Notes: generated from the letters alone by a model not told the origin. A DNA stretch of 64,000 nucleotides from Paracoccus salipaludis (GCF_002287065.1 NZ_NSJZ01000004.1:124001-188000); one strand, 5' to 3'; shown: positions 9,171-18,420, numbered from the stretch's first letter. Program-made: numbers and translations.

Positions 9171-10391
9171 CTATTGCGTGAAAGCCGCAGTCAGCTCGAC
9201 ATGGGGGGACCAGCGGAACTGGTCGATCACCTCGATCCGGTCCAGGGCATAGCCGCCCTCCAGCATCACGCGGGCATCGCGGGCGAAGGTCACGGGATCG
9301 CAGCTGACCCAGGCCACGGTGGGCACCCGCGACTGCGCCAGCGCCGCCGCCTGCGCAGGCGCCCCGGCGCGCGGGGGGTCGATCACCACCGCGTCGAAGC
9401 GTGCCAGCTCGTCCGCCAGCAGGGGCCGTCGCGCCAAGTCCCGAACTTCGGTCGTCACCTTCCGCAAACTCGGCGCGGCCCGCCAGCCCGCGTCCAGCGC
9501 GGCCAGAGGCGCGGCCAGCCCCTCGACCGCGTGAACCTCGGCCGTCTCGGCCAAGGGCAGCGAAAAGGTCCCCGCGCCCGCGAAGAGATCGGCGACACGC
9601 CCCGCCCCTCCGACCGTGCGGCGGACAAAGGCCAGCAGCGCCGCCTCGCCCTCCGCCGTCGCCTGCAGGAAGCCGCCGGGCGGCGGCACGACCCGCGCGC
9701 GGCCGAAGGCCACGGCGGGCTGGCGCAGCGCGAGGGTCTCGCCATCCCAGTCGAGCCTTGCCCAGCCCGCACCGCCCGCCAGTTCCGCAAGCTGGGTCAA
9801 CAGCGCCGGGGTCATCGGCTTGCCCCCGCGCACGGCGACATCCAGCCCGGCCGCTGTTTCGGTCACGACCAGCGACAGTTCGGCCGAGCGCGAGCCGCCA
9901 AGGATCACCAGCCGCCGCAAATCCGGCAGCGCCGCCAGGATCGCAGGCCGGACCACGAGGCACTCGGCCACATCCACGATCACCTCCGAGGCGCGCTGGT
10001 GGAACCCGACCAGCGCCCCGGCCTTGGTGCGCCGACCGGACAGCACCGCCCGGCGGCGCGAGCGCGGGGGCGAGACATGAACCGCCCCCACCTCGGCCGC
10101 AATCCCCTGCGCGGCCAGCGCCGCCTGCACCACCTGTGCCTTCCAGCCCGCCACGAAGCCATCGCTGGCGTGCATCAGCGAACAGCCGCCGCACAGCCTG
10201 TAATGCGGACAGGGCGCCTTCACCCGATCCGCCGAGGGCGTGAGGATGCGTGGCGGGGCAATGCGGCCACCCTCGGCCTCGCCCTCGATCTGCTCGCCCG
10301 GCAGCGTCAGGGGGGCCAGCGCACGCTCATCCCCGCGCACCGCAACCCCGTCGCCGCGCCGGCCCAGCCGCTCGATCGTCCAGGGGGTCAT
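9171..10391 (-). CDS. 23S rRNA/tRNA uracil-C5 methyltransferase, RlmD/RlmC/TrmA family
   Basis: A 406-residue SAM-dependent m5U RNA methyltransferase. Cys61, Cys67, Cys70 (CPHYRLCGGC) and Cys144 fit the 4Fe-4S site of RlmD-like enzymes. The SAM motif DLFAGAGTF starts near 268, and the catalytic cysteine is Cys364 in SCDP. The N-terminal TRAM-like region is short. Target site (23S U747, U1939 or tRNA U54) cannot be told from the sequence alone. ATG overlaps the stop of the ABC transporter (ATGA); last gene of the hslO operon. Confidence 0.88.
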   Translation of the reverse strand: MTPWTIERLGRRGDGVAVRGDERALAPLTLPGEQIEGEAEGGRIAPPRILTPSADRVKAPCPHYRLCGGCSLMHASDGFVAGWKAQVVQAALAAQGIAAEVGAVHVSPPRSRRRAVLSGRRTKAGALVGFHQRASEVIVDVAECLVVRPAILAALPDLRRLVILGGSRSAELSLVVTETAAGLDVAVRGGKPMTPALLTQLAELAGGAGWARLDWDGETLALRQPAVAFGRARVVPPPGGFLQATAEGEAALLAFVRRTVGGAGRVADLFAGAGTFSLPLAETAEVHAVEGLAAPLAALDAGWRAAPSLRKVTTEVRDLARRPLLADELARFDAVVIDPPRAGAPAQAAALAQSRVPTVAWVSCDPVTFARDARVMLEGGYALDRIEVIDQFRWSPHVELTAAFTQ

Positions 10392-12241
10392 TCGGCGGCC
10401 TGCGCGTCCTCGGGCTCGGTCCCCAGGAAGCCGCCCGACTGGCGGTTCCAGTAGCGCGCGTAAAGCCCGGCCCGCGCCAGCAGTTCGGCATGGGTGCCCT
10501 GCTCGACGATCCGGCCGTCGTCCATGACCACGATCCGGTCCATCTCGGCGATGGTGGACAGGCGGTGGGCGATGGCCAGCACGGTCTTGCCCTGCATGAT
10601 CCGGTGCAGCGATTCCTGCACCTGCGCCTCGACCTCGCTGTCGAGCGCGCTCGTCGCCTCGTCCAGCACCAGGATCGGCGCATCCTTGATGAAGGCGCGG
10701 GCCAGCGCGATCCGCTGCCGCTGGCCGCCCGACAGCTTGACGCCGCGTTCGCCCAGATGCGCGTCATAGCCCTTGCGCCCCGCCGAATCCTGCAGCCCCA
10801 GGATGAAGTCATGCGCCTCGGCGGCCTTTGCCGCGGCGACCATCTCCTCCTCCGTGGCATCGGGGCGGCCATACAGGATGTTGTCCCGGGCCGAGCGGTT
10901 GAACATCGCCGTTTCCTGCGTGACCATGCCGATGTTGCGGCGCAGGGATTCCTGCGTCACCCCGCGCACGTCCTGCCCGTCCACCCGGACCGCGCCCTTT
11001 TCCACGTCATGCAGGCGCAGCAGCAGCGAGACCAGCGTGGACTTGCCCGCGCCCGAGGCGCCGACGATCCCGATCCGCTCGCCGGGCGCGATCCGCAGCG
11101 ACAGGTCGTCGATCCCGCCGTCGCCGCGACCGTAGGAGAAGCTGACGCCGTCGAAGACGACCTCGCCCCGCAGGCGGCCGAGTTCCACCGCATCGGGCGC
11201 ATCGACCAGGCTGTGCGGCGGCGAGAGGGTCTGCATCCCGTCCTCCACCTCTCCGATCGAGCCCCAGATGCCCATCAGCGCCATGCTGACCCAGCCGGTC
11301 ATCTGCGCCAGCCGCATGGCGATGGCGCCGGCGGCCGCCACGTCGCCGGGCGTGGCCGCCCCGCGCTGCCACATCGCCACCGCGCCGCCGACCAGCACCA
11401 CCGGCAGGATGCCCGAGACGACCGTCAGCGACAGCCGGAACCAGGTGTTCAGGCGGCCGAAGTCGATGGCCCGGTCGCGGAAGGTCTCCATCGCGCCCAG
11501 GGCCGCCTGGTCCTCGTATTCGGCGCTGGCAAACAGCTTGACGGTCTTGATGTTGGTGATCGTGTCGACGACCTGGCCCGTGATCATGGCCCGCGCGCTG
11601 GCGCGCCCCTTGGACTGCGCCCGCACGCGGGGCAGGAAGAAGCGGATCAGCGCCAGATAGACGACCAGCCAGACGACCAGCGCCACGGCGGCCCATGCGT
11701 CGATCGTCACCAGAAACAGCGCCGAGCCCAGGACGGCCGAAAGCGCAAAGGTGCCGGTGTTGACCATCTCGCTGGCGACATCGGTGACGGCACGGGCGGT
11801 CTGCATCTGCTTCTGCGCGATGCGCCCGGCGAAGTCGTTGTCGAAGAAGGTGACGGCATGGCCCATCGTCCAGCGGTGCAGGCGCGACAGGACCAGCGGC
11901 AGGATGTTCGGCCCGATGATGACGTTGGACGAGGCTGCCGACAGCCCCATGATCGCGGGCCGCAGGACCAGGAAGAAGCCGACAAAGGCGGCGATCAGCC
12001 AGCCGTGATCGACCAGCGCCCGCCCGCCCGACTGCGCCACGGCATCGACGACCCAGCCCAGCAGCGTGGCCGAGGCGACCTCGGCCGCCCCCGACAGCGC
12101 CGAGGCGAAGGCCGCGACCCCGAGCCCGCCCCAGGCGCCCGACAGCGCCCAGCGGAAAAAGGCCAGAAGCGTGCGCGGCGGCGGCCCCTCGGCCGGACGG
12201 AAGGCATCGATCAGTCGCTCGAAAGTCCGGTGCAGCATCAT
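10388..12241 (-). CDS. ABC exporter, fused membrane and ATPase domains (MsbA-like)
   Basis: A 617-residue half-transporter. Residues about 30-335 hold six membrane helices. The nucleotide-binding domain (about 360-600) has Walker A GASGAGKS (394-401), signature LSGGQ (503-507), Walker B ILVLDE (523-528) and the H-loop AHRLS. It would work as a homodimer exporting lipids, peptides or drugs; the substrate is not evident. Start chosen at ATG 12241, which overlaps the cca stop; the in-frame extension further upstream is cca read in another frame. Confidence 0.9.
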   Translation of the reverse strand: MMLHRTFERLIDAFRPAEGPPPRTLLAFFRWALSGAWGGLGVAAFASALSGAAEVASATLLGWVVDAVAQSGGRALVDHGWLIAAFVGFFLVLRPAIMGLSAASSNVIIGPNILPLVLSRLHRWTMGHAVTFFDNDFAGRIAQKQMQTARAVTDVASEMVNTGTFALSAVLGSALFLVTIDAWAAVALVVWLVVYLALIRFFLPRVRAQSKGRASARAMITGQVVDTITNIKTVKLFASAEYEDQAALGAMETFRDRAIDFGRLNTWFRLSLTVVSGILPVVLVGGAVAMWQRGAATPGDVAAAGAIAMRLAQMTGWVSMALMGIWGSIGEVEDGMQTLSPPHSLVDAPDAVELGRLRGEVVFDGVSFSYGRGDGGIDDLSLRIAPGERIGIVGASGAGKSTLVSLLLRLHDVEKGAVRVDGQDVRGVTQESLRRNIGMVTQETAMFNRSARDNILYGRPDATEEEMVAAAKAAEAHDFILGLQDSAGRKGYDAHLGERGVKLSGGQRQRIALARAFIKDAPILVLDEATSALDSEVEAQVQESLHRIMQGKTVLAIAHRLSTIAEMDRIVVMDDGRIVEQGTHAELLARAGLYARYWNRQSGGFLGTEPEDAQAAE

Positions 12242-13431
12242 GGCGCATCCCCCGCCAGCACGGCGATATCCACCAGCGCAGGTGCCGGCATCAGAAAGTC
12301 GCCCTCGATCCACGCCGCCTCGGCCGCCTTGAGGCCACGTCCCAGGGCAGGCCCCGACAGCCGGTGCGACAGGTCGGCGGCAGAAATCGGCAGCACCTGC
12401 TTCGCGGCGAAATCGATCTGCTCGCGCCAGTCGGACCTCAGCGCCTCGCCCCGCGACGCGCGCAGCAGGGCAAGTTGCCCCGCCCGGCCGGCCCCCAGCC
12501 GATAAGCCGCCTCGCCCAGCGGCAGGCCCGAGCGCAGTTCCTCCTGCACCCGCGCCTCGGCCCGGGACAGCCGCAGGGCGCCTGCCGTATCCTCCGCCCC
12601 GAGCGCCGCAAGCCGAAGCTCCCAGTCCTTCTTCTTCGTCGAAATATCCCGGGGTCCGGGGCAGCGCCCCGGTCCGGCGCCTCCCTCCGGCGCCACGGCG
12701 CAAAGCGCGGCCAGACCGTCCGCCCTGCCCCCCGGCAGGACCTGCGCCAGAACCCCCGTCGTTTCCATCAGCCGCACCGCCTCCACGGGATCGTCGGCCG
12801 ACAGAAGCTTGCGCATCTCGGCCCCGATCCGCTCGCGCGAGATGCGGGACAGCCCTTGAGCATGGCGGGCACAGGCGGCGACGGCCTCGGCGTCGGCCGC
12901 CCCGGGACGGCCATAGCGGGCATGAAAGCGGAAAAAGCGCAGGATGCGCAGGTAATCCTCGGTGATGCGCCGGTCAGGGTCGCCCACGAAGCGCACCCGC
13001 CGGGCGGAAAGGTCGGGCAGGCCCCCCACCGGGTCCAGCACCTCGCCCGACGGCTCGGCGTAAAGCGCGTTCATGGTGAAATCGCGCCGCGCGGCGTCGT
13101 CCTCGATCCGGTCGGAAAAGGCCACGACGGCGCGGCGGCCGTCCGTTTCGACATCGCGGCGGAAGGTCGTGACCTCGAAGCCACGGCCGTCCGCGACCAC
13201 GGTGACGGTGCCATGCTCGATCCCCGTGGGCACCGGCTTCAGCCCCGCCGCCCGGGCGAGGTCCACCACCTGCCCGGGCCGCGCATCGGTGGCGATGTCG
13301 ATGTCCTCGACCGGCTCGCCCAGCAGGGCATTGCGGACCGCGCCGCCCACGACCAGCGCGCGGTGCGGGGCCAGCGCCCCCAGCACCCGGCGCAGGGACG
13401 GATCGCCCATAATCGCCCTTGGCAGCCTCAT
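12238..13431 (-). CDS. cca: CCA tRNA nucleotidyltransferase
   Basis: A 397-residue class II nucleotidyltransferase. It carries LVVGGAVRNALLG and the catalytic DIDIAT carboxylates (about 42-48). These are followed by RRDFTMNALY, DPVGGLPDL and EDYLRILRFFRFHARYG, as in alphaproteobacterial CCA-adding enzymes. Residues 251-268 are encoded by a repeat copy that is intergenic elsewhere and appear to be an insertion between the neck and body helices. The frame is kept, so the enzyme may still work. It overlaps the Nudix gene upstream and the ABC gene downstream by ATGA. Confidence 0.92.
   Translation of the reverse strand: MRLPRAIMGDPSLRRVLGALAPHRALVVGGAVRNALLGEPVEDIDIATDARPGQVVDLARAAGLKPVPTGIEHGTVTVVADGRGFEVTTFRRDVETDGRRAVVAFSDRIEDDAARRDFTMNALYAEPSGEVLDPVGGLPDLSARRVRFVGDPDRRITEDYLRILRFFRFHARYGRPGAADAEAVAACARHAQGLSRISRERIGAEMRKLLSADDPVEAVRLMETTGVLAQVLPGGRADGLAALCAVAPEGGAGPGRCPGPRDISTKKKDWELRLAALGAEDTAGALRLSRAEARVQEELRSGLPLGEAAYRLGAGRAGQLALLRASRGEALRSDWREQIDFAAKQVLPISAADLSHRLSGPALGRGLKAAEAAWIEGDFLMPAPALVDIAVLAGDAP
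12627..12679 (+). repeat. Dispersed 53-bp repeat inside cca
   Basis: Matches 51 of 53 positions of the copy at 22975-23027 (same strand). It contains AAATATCCCGGGG and the palindromic GGGGCAGCGCCCC core. On the cca strand it is read in frame as residues 251-268, a Gly/Pro/Lys-rich stretch without family counterpart that I can recall. Confidence 0.85.
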
Positions 13432-14018
13432 GCGGACAGCCTTTTCGCCAACGCCAGCAGCACCCGCGCCGTGGCGCCCCAGATGTAGTAGGGCCCCCAG
13501 GGCGCGACGTGATAGGACCGCCAGCCGCCGCGCCAGAGCCGCCGTTCAAGGCGATAGTTCGCCGGATCGGCGACATGGGCGAAGGGCACGGTGAAGGCTT
13601 CCTCCACCTCGCCCGCCTCGGGAACCGGGGTGAAGGGGCCGCGGATCATCGCCAGAACCGGGGTCATGGCGAATCCGGTGACGGTCCGATGCGCCGGCAG
13701 CACGCCCAGCACCTCGACCGCCGAGGGCTCCAGCCCCACCTCCTCGCGCGCTTCGCGCAGGGCGGCGGCGATCTCGTCGGCATCGCCCGGATCGACCTTG
13801 CCGCCCGGCAGGGCGATCTGGCCCGGATGGTGGCGCAGCCCGCTTGCCCGCTTGGTCAGCAGAAGCCGCCCATCCTCGTGAAAGGCCGCAAGAACGCCTG
13901 CCGGCCGCGCTTCAAGCCCCGCCGGGACGGAGCCGTTCTGGTCGAAGTCCGAGGTGGCCCCGGCGGGCACGTCCAGCGCCCGCCTGAGCCTTTCCCGCAC
14001 CTCGGCCGCCTGCAGCAT
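13428..14018 (-). CDS. Nudix hydrolase, probable CoA pyrophosphatase
   Basis: A 196-residue protein with a NudL-type Nudix box near 70-97 (LPGGKVDPGD...ALREAREEVGLEP). That box is typical of enzymes splitting coenzyme A and its derivatives into 3',5'-ADP and phosphopantetheine. Just after the box is VLGVLPAHRT, as in NudL relatives. ATG 14018 overlaps the hslO stop; the longer upstream frame is hslO shadow. It also overlaps cca by ATGA. Confidence 0.85.
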   Translation of the reverse strand: MLQAAEVRERLRRALDVPAGATSDFDQNGSVPAGLEARPAGVLAAFHEDGRLLLTKRASGLRHHPGQIALPGGKVDPGDADEIAAALREAREEVGLEPSAVEVLGVLPAHRTVTGFAMTPVLAMIRGPFTPVPEAGEVEEAFTVPFAHVADPANYRLERRLWRGGWRSYHVAPWGPYYIWGATARVLLALAKRLSA

Positions 14019-15043
14019 CAGCCGCGCCCCTCGGCGTCGGCCGGCAGGGCGTTGCCCTCGGCATCCACGGTCGCCTCGAAGCCCAGCGAGGCCGGGTCGA
14101 ACTCGTAATGCGCGCCGCAGAACTGGCAATCGGCGGTGACGGTGCCCTCGTCCGTCGTCATGTGGCGGATGTCCTTGGCCGAATAGATCGACAGCGTGCC
14201 CCGCACCCGGTCGGCCGAGCAGGAACAGCCGAACTCGACCCGCTGGGGATCGAAGACGCGCGGGGTTTCCTCGTGGAACAGGCGCACCAGCAGGTCGGTC
14301 GGCGCGACCGAGGGGCCGATCAGCTCCATCGGCTCGACCGTGGACAGCAGGTGGTTGGCGCGGCTCCAGTCCTCGGACTGGGCGCCCTGCAGGATGTCGG
14401 CGGCCTCGATCAGCCCCTGCTCGCCCGAGCCGCCCTTGCCCGCATCCATCGGCTGCGCCGGCAGGGTCTGCAGCATGGCGCCGCCCGCGCGCCAGCGTTC
14501 GGCGGCATCCCCGGCCATGCGGCTTTGCCCGTAGGACAGGGTGAAGCTGGTCGGGATCTGCTCGGACTGGGCGAAATAGGTCCCCGCGCAGGCCGACAGC
14601 GAGCCGCTCGCCAGAGGGGTGATCCCCTGATAGGGCAGGTTCCCCGCGCCCTGGTCGATCAGGATGGCGAAATAACCCTCGCCGATCTGCTCGAAGGGCG
14701 GGCGGTCGTCCAGCCGGTCCGCGTCGAAGCTGGCCCAGGCGCGGATGCGCGCCGGGCCGTCCTCCGAAGCAGGCGCATAATAGTCCGCCGCGATGGTGCG
14801 GACGGCGCCGTTGCCGCGCACCTGGATCGACAGCTTCCAGCGCAGCTTGATGGTGGGCCCGATCAGCGCGGTCAGCAGCGCGACCTCGGCCACCAGCGCG
14901 GCCACGGGCGCCGGATAGTCGTGGCGCGACAGGATATGCTCCAGCACGCCGTCCAGCCGGGCCACGCGTCCGCGCACCCCCGAACGGTCAAGCTGGAAGG
15001 GCAGAACGGTATCGTCCCAGGCGATCTGGTTGATGTTGGTCAT
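14018..15043 (-). CDS. hslO: Hsp33 redox-regulated holdase chaperone
   Basis: A 341-residue cytoplasmic chaperone activated by oxidation. The C-terminal zinc switch is complete: Cys273 and Cys275 (CSC), Cys306 and Cys309 (CQFC). The N-terminal fold is normal. First gene of a five-gene unit linked by ATGA overlaps (hslO, Nudix, cca, ABC, RNA methyltransferase), so its control probably sets the whole unit. It is somewhat longer than E. coli Hsp33 because of short tails. Confidence 0.95.
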   Translation of the reverse strand: MTNINQIAWDDTVLPFQLDRSGVRGRVARLDGVLEHILSRHDYPAPVAALVAEVALLTALIGPTIKLRWKLSIQVRGNGAVRTIAADYYAPASEDGPARIRAWASFDADRLDDRPPFEQIGEGYFAILIDQGAGNLPYQGITPLASGSLSACAGTYFAQSEQIPTSFTLSYGQSRMAGDAAERWRAGGAMLQTLPAQPMDAGKGGSGEQGLIEAADILQGAQSEDWSRANHLLSTVEPMELIGPSVAPTDLLVRLFHEETPRVFDPQRVEFGCSCSADRVRGTLSIYSAKDIRHMTTDEGTVTADCQFCGAHYEFDPASLGFEATVDAEGNALPADAEGRG

Positions 15044-15127
15044 GGGGGCCTTTCGGAAATCTGCGCGCCAAGGGTCGCGGCGCGGCGTCGCCTGCCAATA
15101 TAGGCGGCCCCGCGCGTCAACCCAAGG

Positions 15128-16186
15128 TCAGGCCCAGCCGGCCATGTTTTCCGCAATGACGGCCGTCAGGACGGCGATATGGGCGTCGTCGTCGTTCAGG
15201 CAGGGGACATAGGTGAACTGCTGCCCGCCCGCGTGCTCGAAGGCCTCGCGGATCTCGCCGTTGATCTCCTCCAGCGTCTCGATGCAGTCGGCGCTGAAGG
15301 CGGGCGAGATCACCGCGATGTCGGTGATGCCGCGCTTCGCCAGTTCCGCCACATGCTCGACCGTATAGGGCCGCAGCCATTCCTCGGTCCCGAAAACCGA
15401 CTGGAAGGTGGTGTCGATGGAACCCTCGGGCCAGCCCAGCCGCTCGCGCAGAAGGCGCGAGGTCTTCTGGCACTGGCAATGGTAGGGGTCGCCTTCCATC
15501 AGGTAGCGCCTGGGCATCCCGTGGTAGGAGGCCACCAGCTTCTGCGGGCGGCGGCCCTGAAGGGTACGCTCGACCGACTGCGCGAGCGCCTCGATATAGT
15601 CGGGGCGGTCGAAATAGGGCGGGCAGACGCGGGCCGAGGGCTGCCATTTCTGCACCATCAGCGCGCGGAAGAACTGGTCGTTCGCCGTGGCCCAGGTCGC
15701 GCCCGCGTATTGCGGATACATCGGCAGGAAGACGATGCGGTCGCAGCCCGCCTTGACCATCCGGTCCACGGCCGACTGCGTGGACGGGTTGCCGTAGCGC
15801 ATGCAGAAATCGACGATCACCCTGTCGCCCCAGCGTTCCGCGCAGGTCCCGCGCAGCTTGGCGACCTTGGCCTTGGTGATCGTCATCAGCGGGCTTTCGT
15901 TCGCCTCGTTGTTCCAGATGGAACGGTAGTTCTTGCCCGAGGTGAAGGGCCGCTTGCTGAGGATGATCCCCTGCAGCAGCGGCTGCCACTTCCACGCCGG
16001 GTAGTCGATCACCCGCTTGTCCGACAGGAACTCGCTGAGATAGCGGCGCATGGACCAGTAGTCGTGCCCGTCGGGCGTGCCGAGGTTGGCGACAAGGATG
16101 CCGATCTTCGGCTGCGGCAGCGCGGGGTGGTCCTTGGGGGCGTGGCGCGGCTGGCTCAGGTCCTGCGGGCGGGCGTGCTGGTTCAT
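15128..16186 (-). CDS. hemH: Ferrochelatase
   Basis: A 352-residue enzyme inserting Fe2+ into protoporphyrin IX, the last step of haem synthesis. Motifs include KIGILVANLGTPDGHDYWSMRRYLSEFLSD, the catalytic-histidine stretch VASYHGMPRRY and the C-terminal VISPAFSADCIETLEEI. I chose ATG 16186 because AGAGGA lies 5 nt upstream and it overlaps the preceding methyltransferase stop. Confidence 0.96.
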   Translation of the reverse strand: MNQHARPQDLSQPRHAPKDHPALPQPKIGILVANLGTPDGHDYWSMRRYLSEFLSDKRVIDYPAWKWQPLLQGIILSKRPFTSGKNYRSIWNNEANESPLMTITKAKVAKLRGTCAERWGDRVIVDFCMRYGNPSTQSAVDRMVKAGCDRIVFLPMYPQYAGATWATANDQFFRALMVQKWQPSARVCPPYFDRPDYIEALAQSVERTLQGRRPQKLVASYHGMPRRYLMEGDPYHCQCQKTSRLLRERLGWPEGSIDTTFQSVFGTEEWLRPYTVEHVAELAKRGITDIAVISPAFSADCIETLEEINGEIREAFEHAGGQQFTYVPCLNDDDAHIAVLTAVIAENMAGWA

Positions 16187-17019
16187 TGGGTCCTCTGGCT
16201 CAGCGCCGCGGCGAGGCTCGTCTTGGCCGAGCCGGGGCGCAGGGGTTTCTGCTGGTTGTCGGCGGGCGCCCATCCGGTCAGGAACATCAGTTCCAGTTCA
16301 AGCCGGATCCGCGCAGGGTCCTGGGGATCGGGCGCGGTCTCGGCAAGGATCGCGGCTGCGCGCAGCAGCACGTCGCGGCGGGTCGGATGGCGCAGGCGGC
16401 GGTCGAGCGCATTGCCCTCGGCCATCGCGCGCAGGTCGCGGGCAAGGTGGAAGAAGTCGCGGTAGCTGACGTTCTGGGAAATCTGGTCGGCCACAGGCAG
16501 CGCCAGTCCCGCGCGCGCAAGCAGCGCGCCGAGGTCGCGGATTTCCCCCAGCGGCACGATGCGGGGCGACAGGCCGCCGGTGACCTCGACCTCGGCCCGG
16601 GCCAGCGCGGCGCGAAGGGGGGCAAGCGTCTCGCCCCCAGGCAGCACGGCCATGAACAGCCCGTCGGGCACGAGGGCGCGGGCCGACTGGATGACCTGGC
16701 CCACCGGGTCGTCGGCCCAGTGCAGCGCCAGCGCGTGGATCACGAGGTCATGCGCACCCGGCTCAAGGTCCAGCACGGCCCCGTCGGGCACGACCCGCGC
16801 ACCCGGCATCGCGGCGGACCAGAACCCGGGATGGCCGGTCACGACGGCAGGAGCCGTAAACCTTCTGTTAATCCCGGCCAGCCTATCCTGGATCTCGTCC
16901 AGCACCAGCGCGTGCAGCCAGTCCTCGCGTCCCATCCGGGCGGCGCGGGCGCGGTTGCGTTCAAGCGCGGGACGGTCGGTCAGGCGCGGCGGGGCGCTGG
17001 AAGGGGCGGGAACGGACAT
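16183..17019 (-). CDS. SAM-dependent methyltransferase, BioC/NDUFAF5-like
   Basis: A 278-residue protein beginning DRPALERNRARAARMGREDWLHALVLDEIQDRLAGINRRF. That start is typical of the alphaproteobacterial relatives of BioC and of the complex I assembly hydroxylase/methyltransferase NDUFAF5. The Rossmann part includes LVIHALALHWADDPVGQ and the RALVPDGLFMAVLPGG loop. The canonical glycine-rich SAM motif is weak, as in NDUFAF5, so real activity is uncertain. It is coupled to hemH by ATGA. Only 31 bp separate it from the divergent comF start chosen here. Confidence 0.75.
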   Translation of the reverse strand: MSVPAPSSAPPRLTDRPALERNRARAARMGREDWLHALVLDEIQDRLAGINRRFTAPAVVTGHPGFWSAAMPGARVVPDGAVLDLEPGAHDLVIHALALHWADDPVGQVIQSARALVPDGLFMAVLPGGETLAPLRAALARAEVEVTGGLSPRIVPLGEIRDLGALLARAGLALPVADQISQNVSYRDFFHLARDLRAMAEGNALDRRLRHPTRRDVLLRAAAILAETAPDPQDPARIRLELELMFLTGWAPADNQQKPLRPGSAKTSLAAALSQRTQ

Positions 17020-17050
17020 GGGACGTGAACTTAGGGCGTTCGGGGCGGTG

Positions 17051-17803
17051 ATGAAAGCCGCGCGCACGATTCTGTTTCCGCCGCAATGCCTCGATTGCGG
17101 GACGGGCGTGGCCGAGGACGGGGCGCTCTGCCCCGCCTGCTGGGGCGAGGCCGAATTCATCGGCGCCTGCCTCTGCGACACCTGCGGCATCCCCCTGCCC
17201 GGCGACGGCGGAACCGAAGCGGGCCTGACCTGCGACGACTGCCTTGCCCGCCCGCGCCCCTGGACGCAGGGCCGCGCGGCGCTTGTCTATGCGGGCAGCG
17301 GGCGACGGCTGGTGCTGGCGCTGAAGCACGGCGACCGCCCCGACCTCGCCCCCGCGCTGGGGCGCTGGCTCGCGGCGGCGGCCGTGCCGCTGGTTGCGCC
17401 GGACATGGTGGTGGTGCCGGTGCCGCTGCACCCCCGGCGGATGCTCAGGCGCAAATACAACCAGGCGGCGCTGCTGGGGGCGGCGGTCGCGCGCGCCCAC
17501 GGGCTGCTGCTGGAAGCGGCGGCCCTGCGGCGGGTGCGGCACACGCCCATGCAGGACCACGGCTCGGTCGGCGACCGCTTCGCCAATGTCGAGGGCGCGA
17601 TCCGCCTGGCCGTCCGCGCGCGGCCACGCCTGCAGGGGCGGCCGGTGCTGCTGGTCGATGACGTCATGGCCTCGGGCGCGACGCTGGCGGCGGCGGCAGA
17701 TGCGCTGGCCGGGGCGGGCGCGGGCGAGGTGTCGGTTGCGGTGCTGGCGCGGGCGGTCAAGGCAGGCAGGCCGGCCGCCCCGGGGGTCGAGCCGCCGGAA
17801 TGA
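17051..17803 (+). CDS. ComF family phosphoribosyltransferase-like protein
   Basis: A 250-residue protein with paired zinc-binding cysteines (CLDCG, CPAC, CDTC, CDDC in the first 65 residues). A PRTase domain with VLLVDDVMASGAT follows. ComF proteins are linked to DNA uptake and recycling, but the biochemical role outside Bacillus/Haemophilus is poorly defined. ATG 17018 in the same frame is an alternative start; 17051 (MKAARTILFPPQC) fits relatives better. No competence genes are adjacent. Confidence 0.82.
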   Translation: MKAARTILFPPQCLDCGTGVAEDGALCPACWGEAEFIGACLCDTCGIPLPGDGGTEAGLTCDDCLARPRPWTQGRAALVYAGSGRRLVLALKHGDRPDLAPALGRWLAAAAVPLVAPDMVVVPVPLHPRRMLRRKYNQAALLGAAVARAHGLLLEAAALRRVRHTPMQDHGSVGDRFANVEGAIRLAVRARPRLQGRPVLLVDDVMASGATLAAAADALAGAGAGEVSVAVLARAVKAGRPAAPGVEPPE

Positions 17804-17991
17804 GGTCCCCTGCCCGGTTCATCCACGGGGCCCTGCCCGCCATGAGGTCATCCCGTGGCCCTTGCAAAGCCACTGCCCGGGCCGCCCGCCGGCAAGGCCG
17901 CGGCGTGATTTCAGGTCAGGAACGCAGGCGATCGAGATAAGTTATCCTTCAACCTCTTTCCATTCGGCACAGGGATTTGCATCTTTTCTGC

Positions 17992-18420
17992 ATGCTGCGG
18001 ATCAACGACTCCATCTCGCTTGCGGACTGGGAACTGTCCGAGCAATTCACGCGCGCCCAGGGACCGGGGGGACAGAACGTCAACAAGGTCTCGACCGCCG
18101 TCGAGTTGCGCTTCGAGGCCGAGCGCTCGCCCCACCTGCCCGCGCCCGTCAAGGCGCGGCTGCGGCGGCTTGCGGGCCGGCGCTGGACCAGCGACGGGGC
18201 CATCGTGATCCAGGTCCAGGACACCCGCAGCCAGGCCCGCAACCGCGAGATCGCGCGCGAGCGGCTGGCCGAACTGGTCCGCTCGGCCCTGACCGCCCCC
18301 CGCCCCCGCATCGCGACCCGCCCCACGCTGGGCAGCCAGCGCCGCAGGCTTGCCGCCAAGGCGCAGCGCGGCACGGTCAAGGCCCTGCGCGGCTCGGTCG
18401 GCCTGTCGGAGGACGGATGA
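17992..18420 (+). CDS. arfB: Alternative ribosome-rescue factor ArfB (YaeJ)
   Basis: A 142-residue peptidyl-tRNA hydrolase releasing stalled ribosomes. The catalytic GGQ is at residues 26-28 (GPGGQNVNK). The basic C-terminal tail (QRRRLAAKAQRGTVKALRG) enters the mRNA channel of ribosomes stalled on truncated messages. ATG 17992 is used; an in-frame TTG lies 15 bp upstream. The stop overlaps the next Nudix gene by ATGA. Confidence 0.92.
   Translation: MLRINDSISLADWELSEQFTRAQGPGGQNVNKVSTAVELRFEAERSPHLPAPVKARLRRLAGRRWTSDGAIVIQVQDTRSQARNREIARERLAELVRSALTAPRPRIATRPTLGSQRRRLAAKAQRGTVKALRGSVGLSEDG

Noticed and set aside
12242-12703. ABC transporter extended to 771 residues
   Set aside because: The extra part is cca in another frame; ATG 12241 gives the standard exporter length and an ATGA overlap.
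12238-13431. cca as a pseudogene because of the repeat inside it
   Set aside because: The insertion keeps the frame and both flanking domains are intact, so there is no evidence of inactivation.
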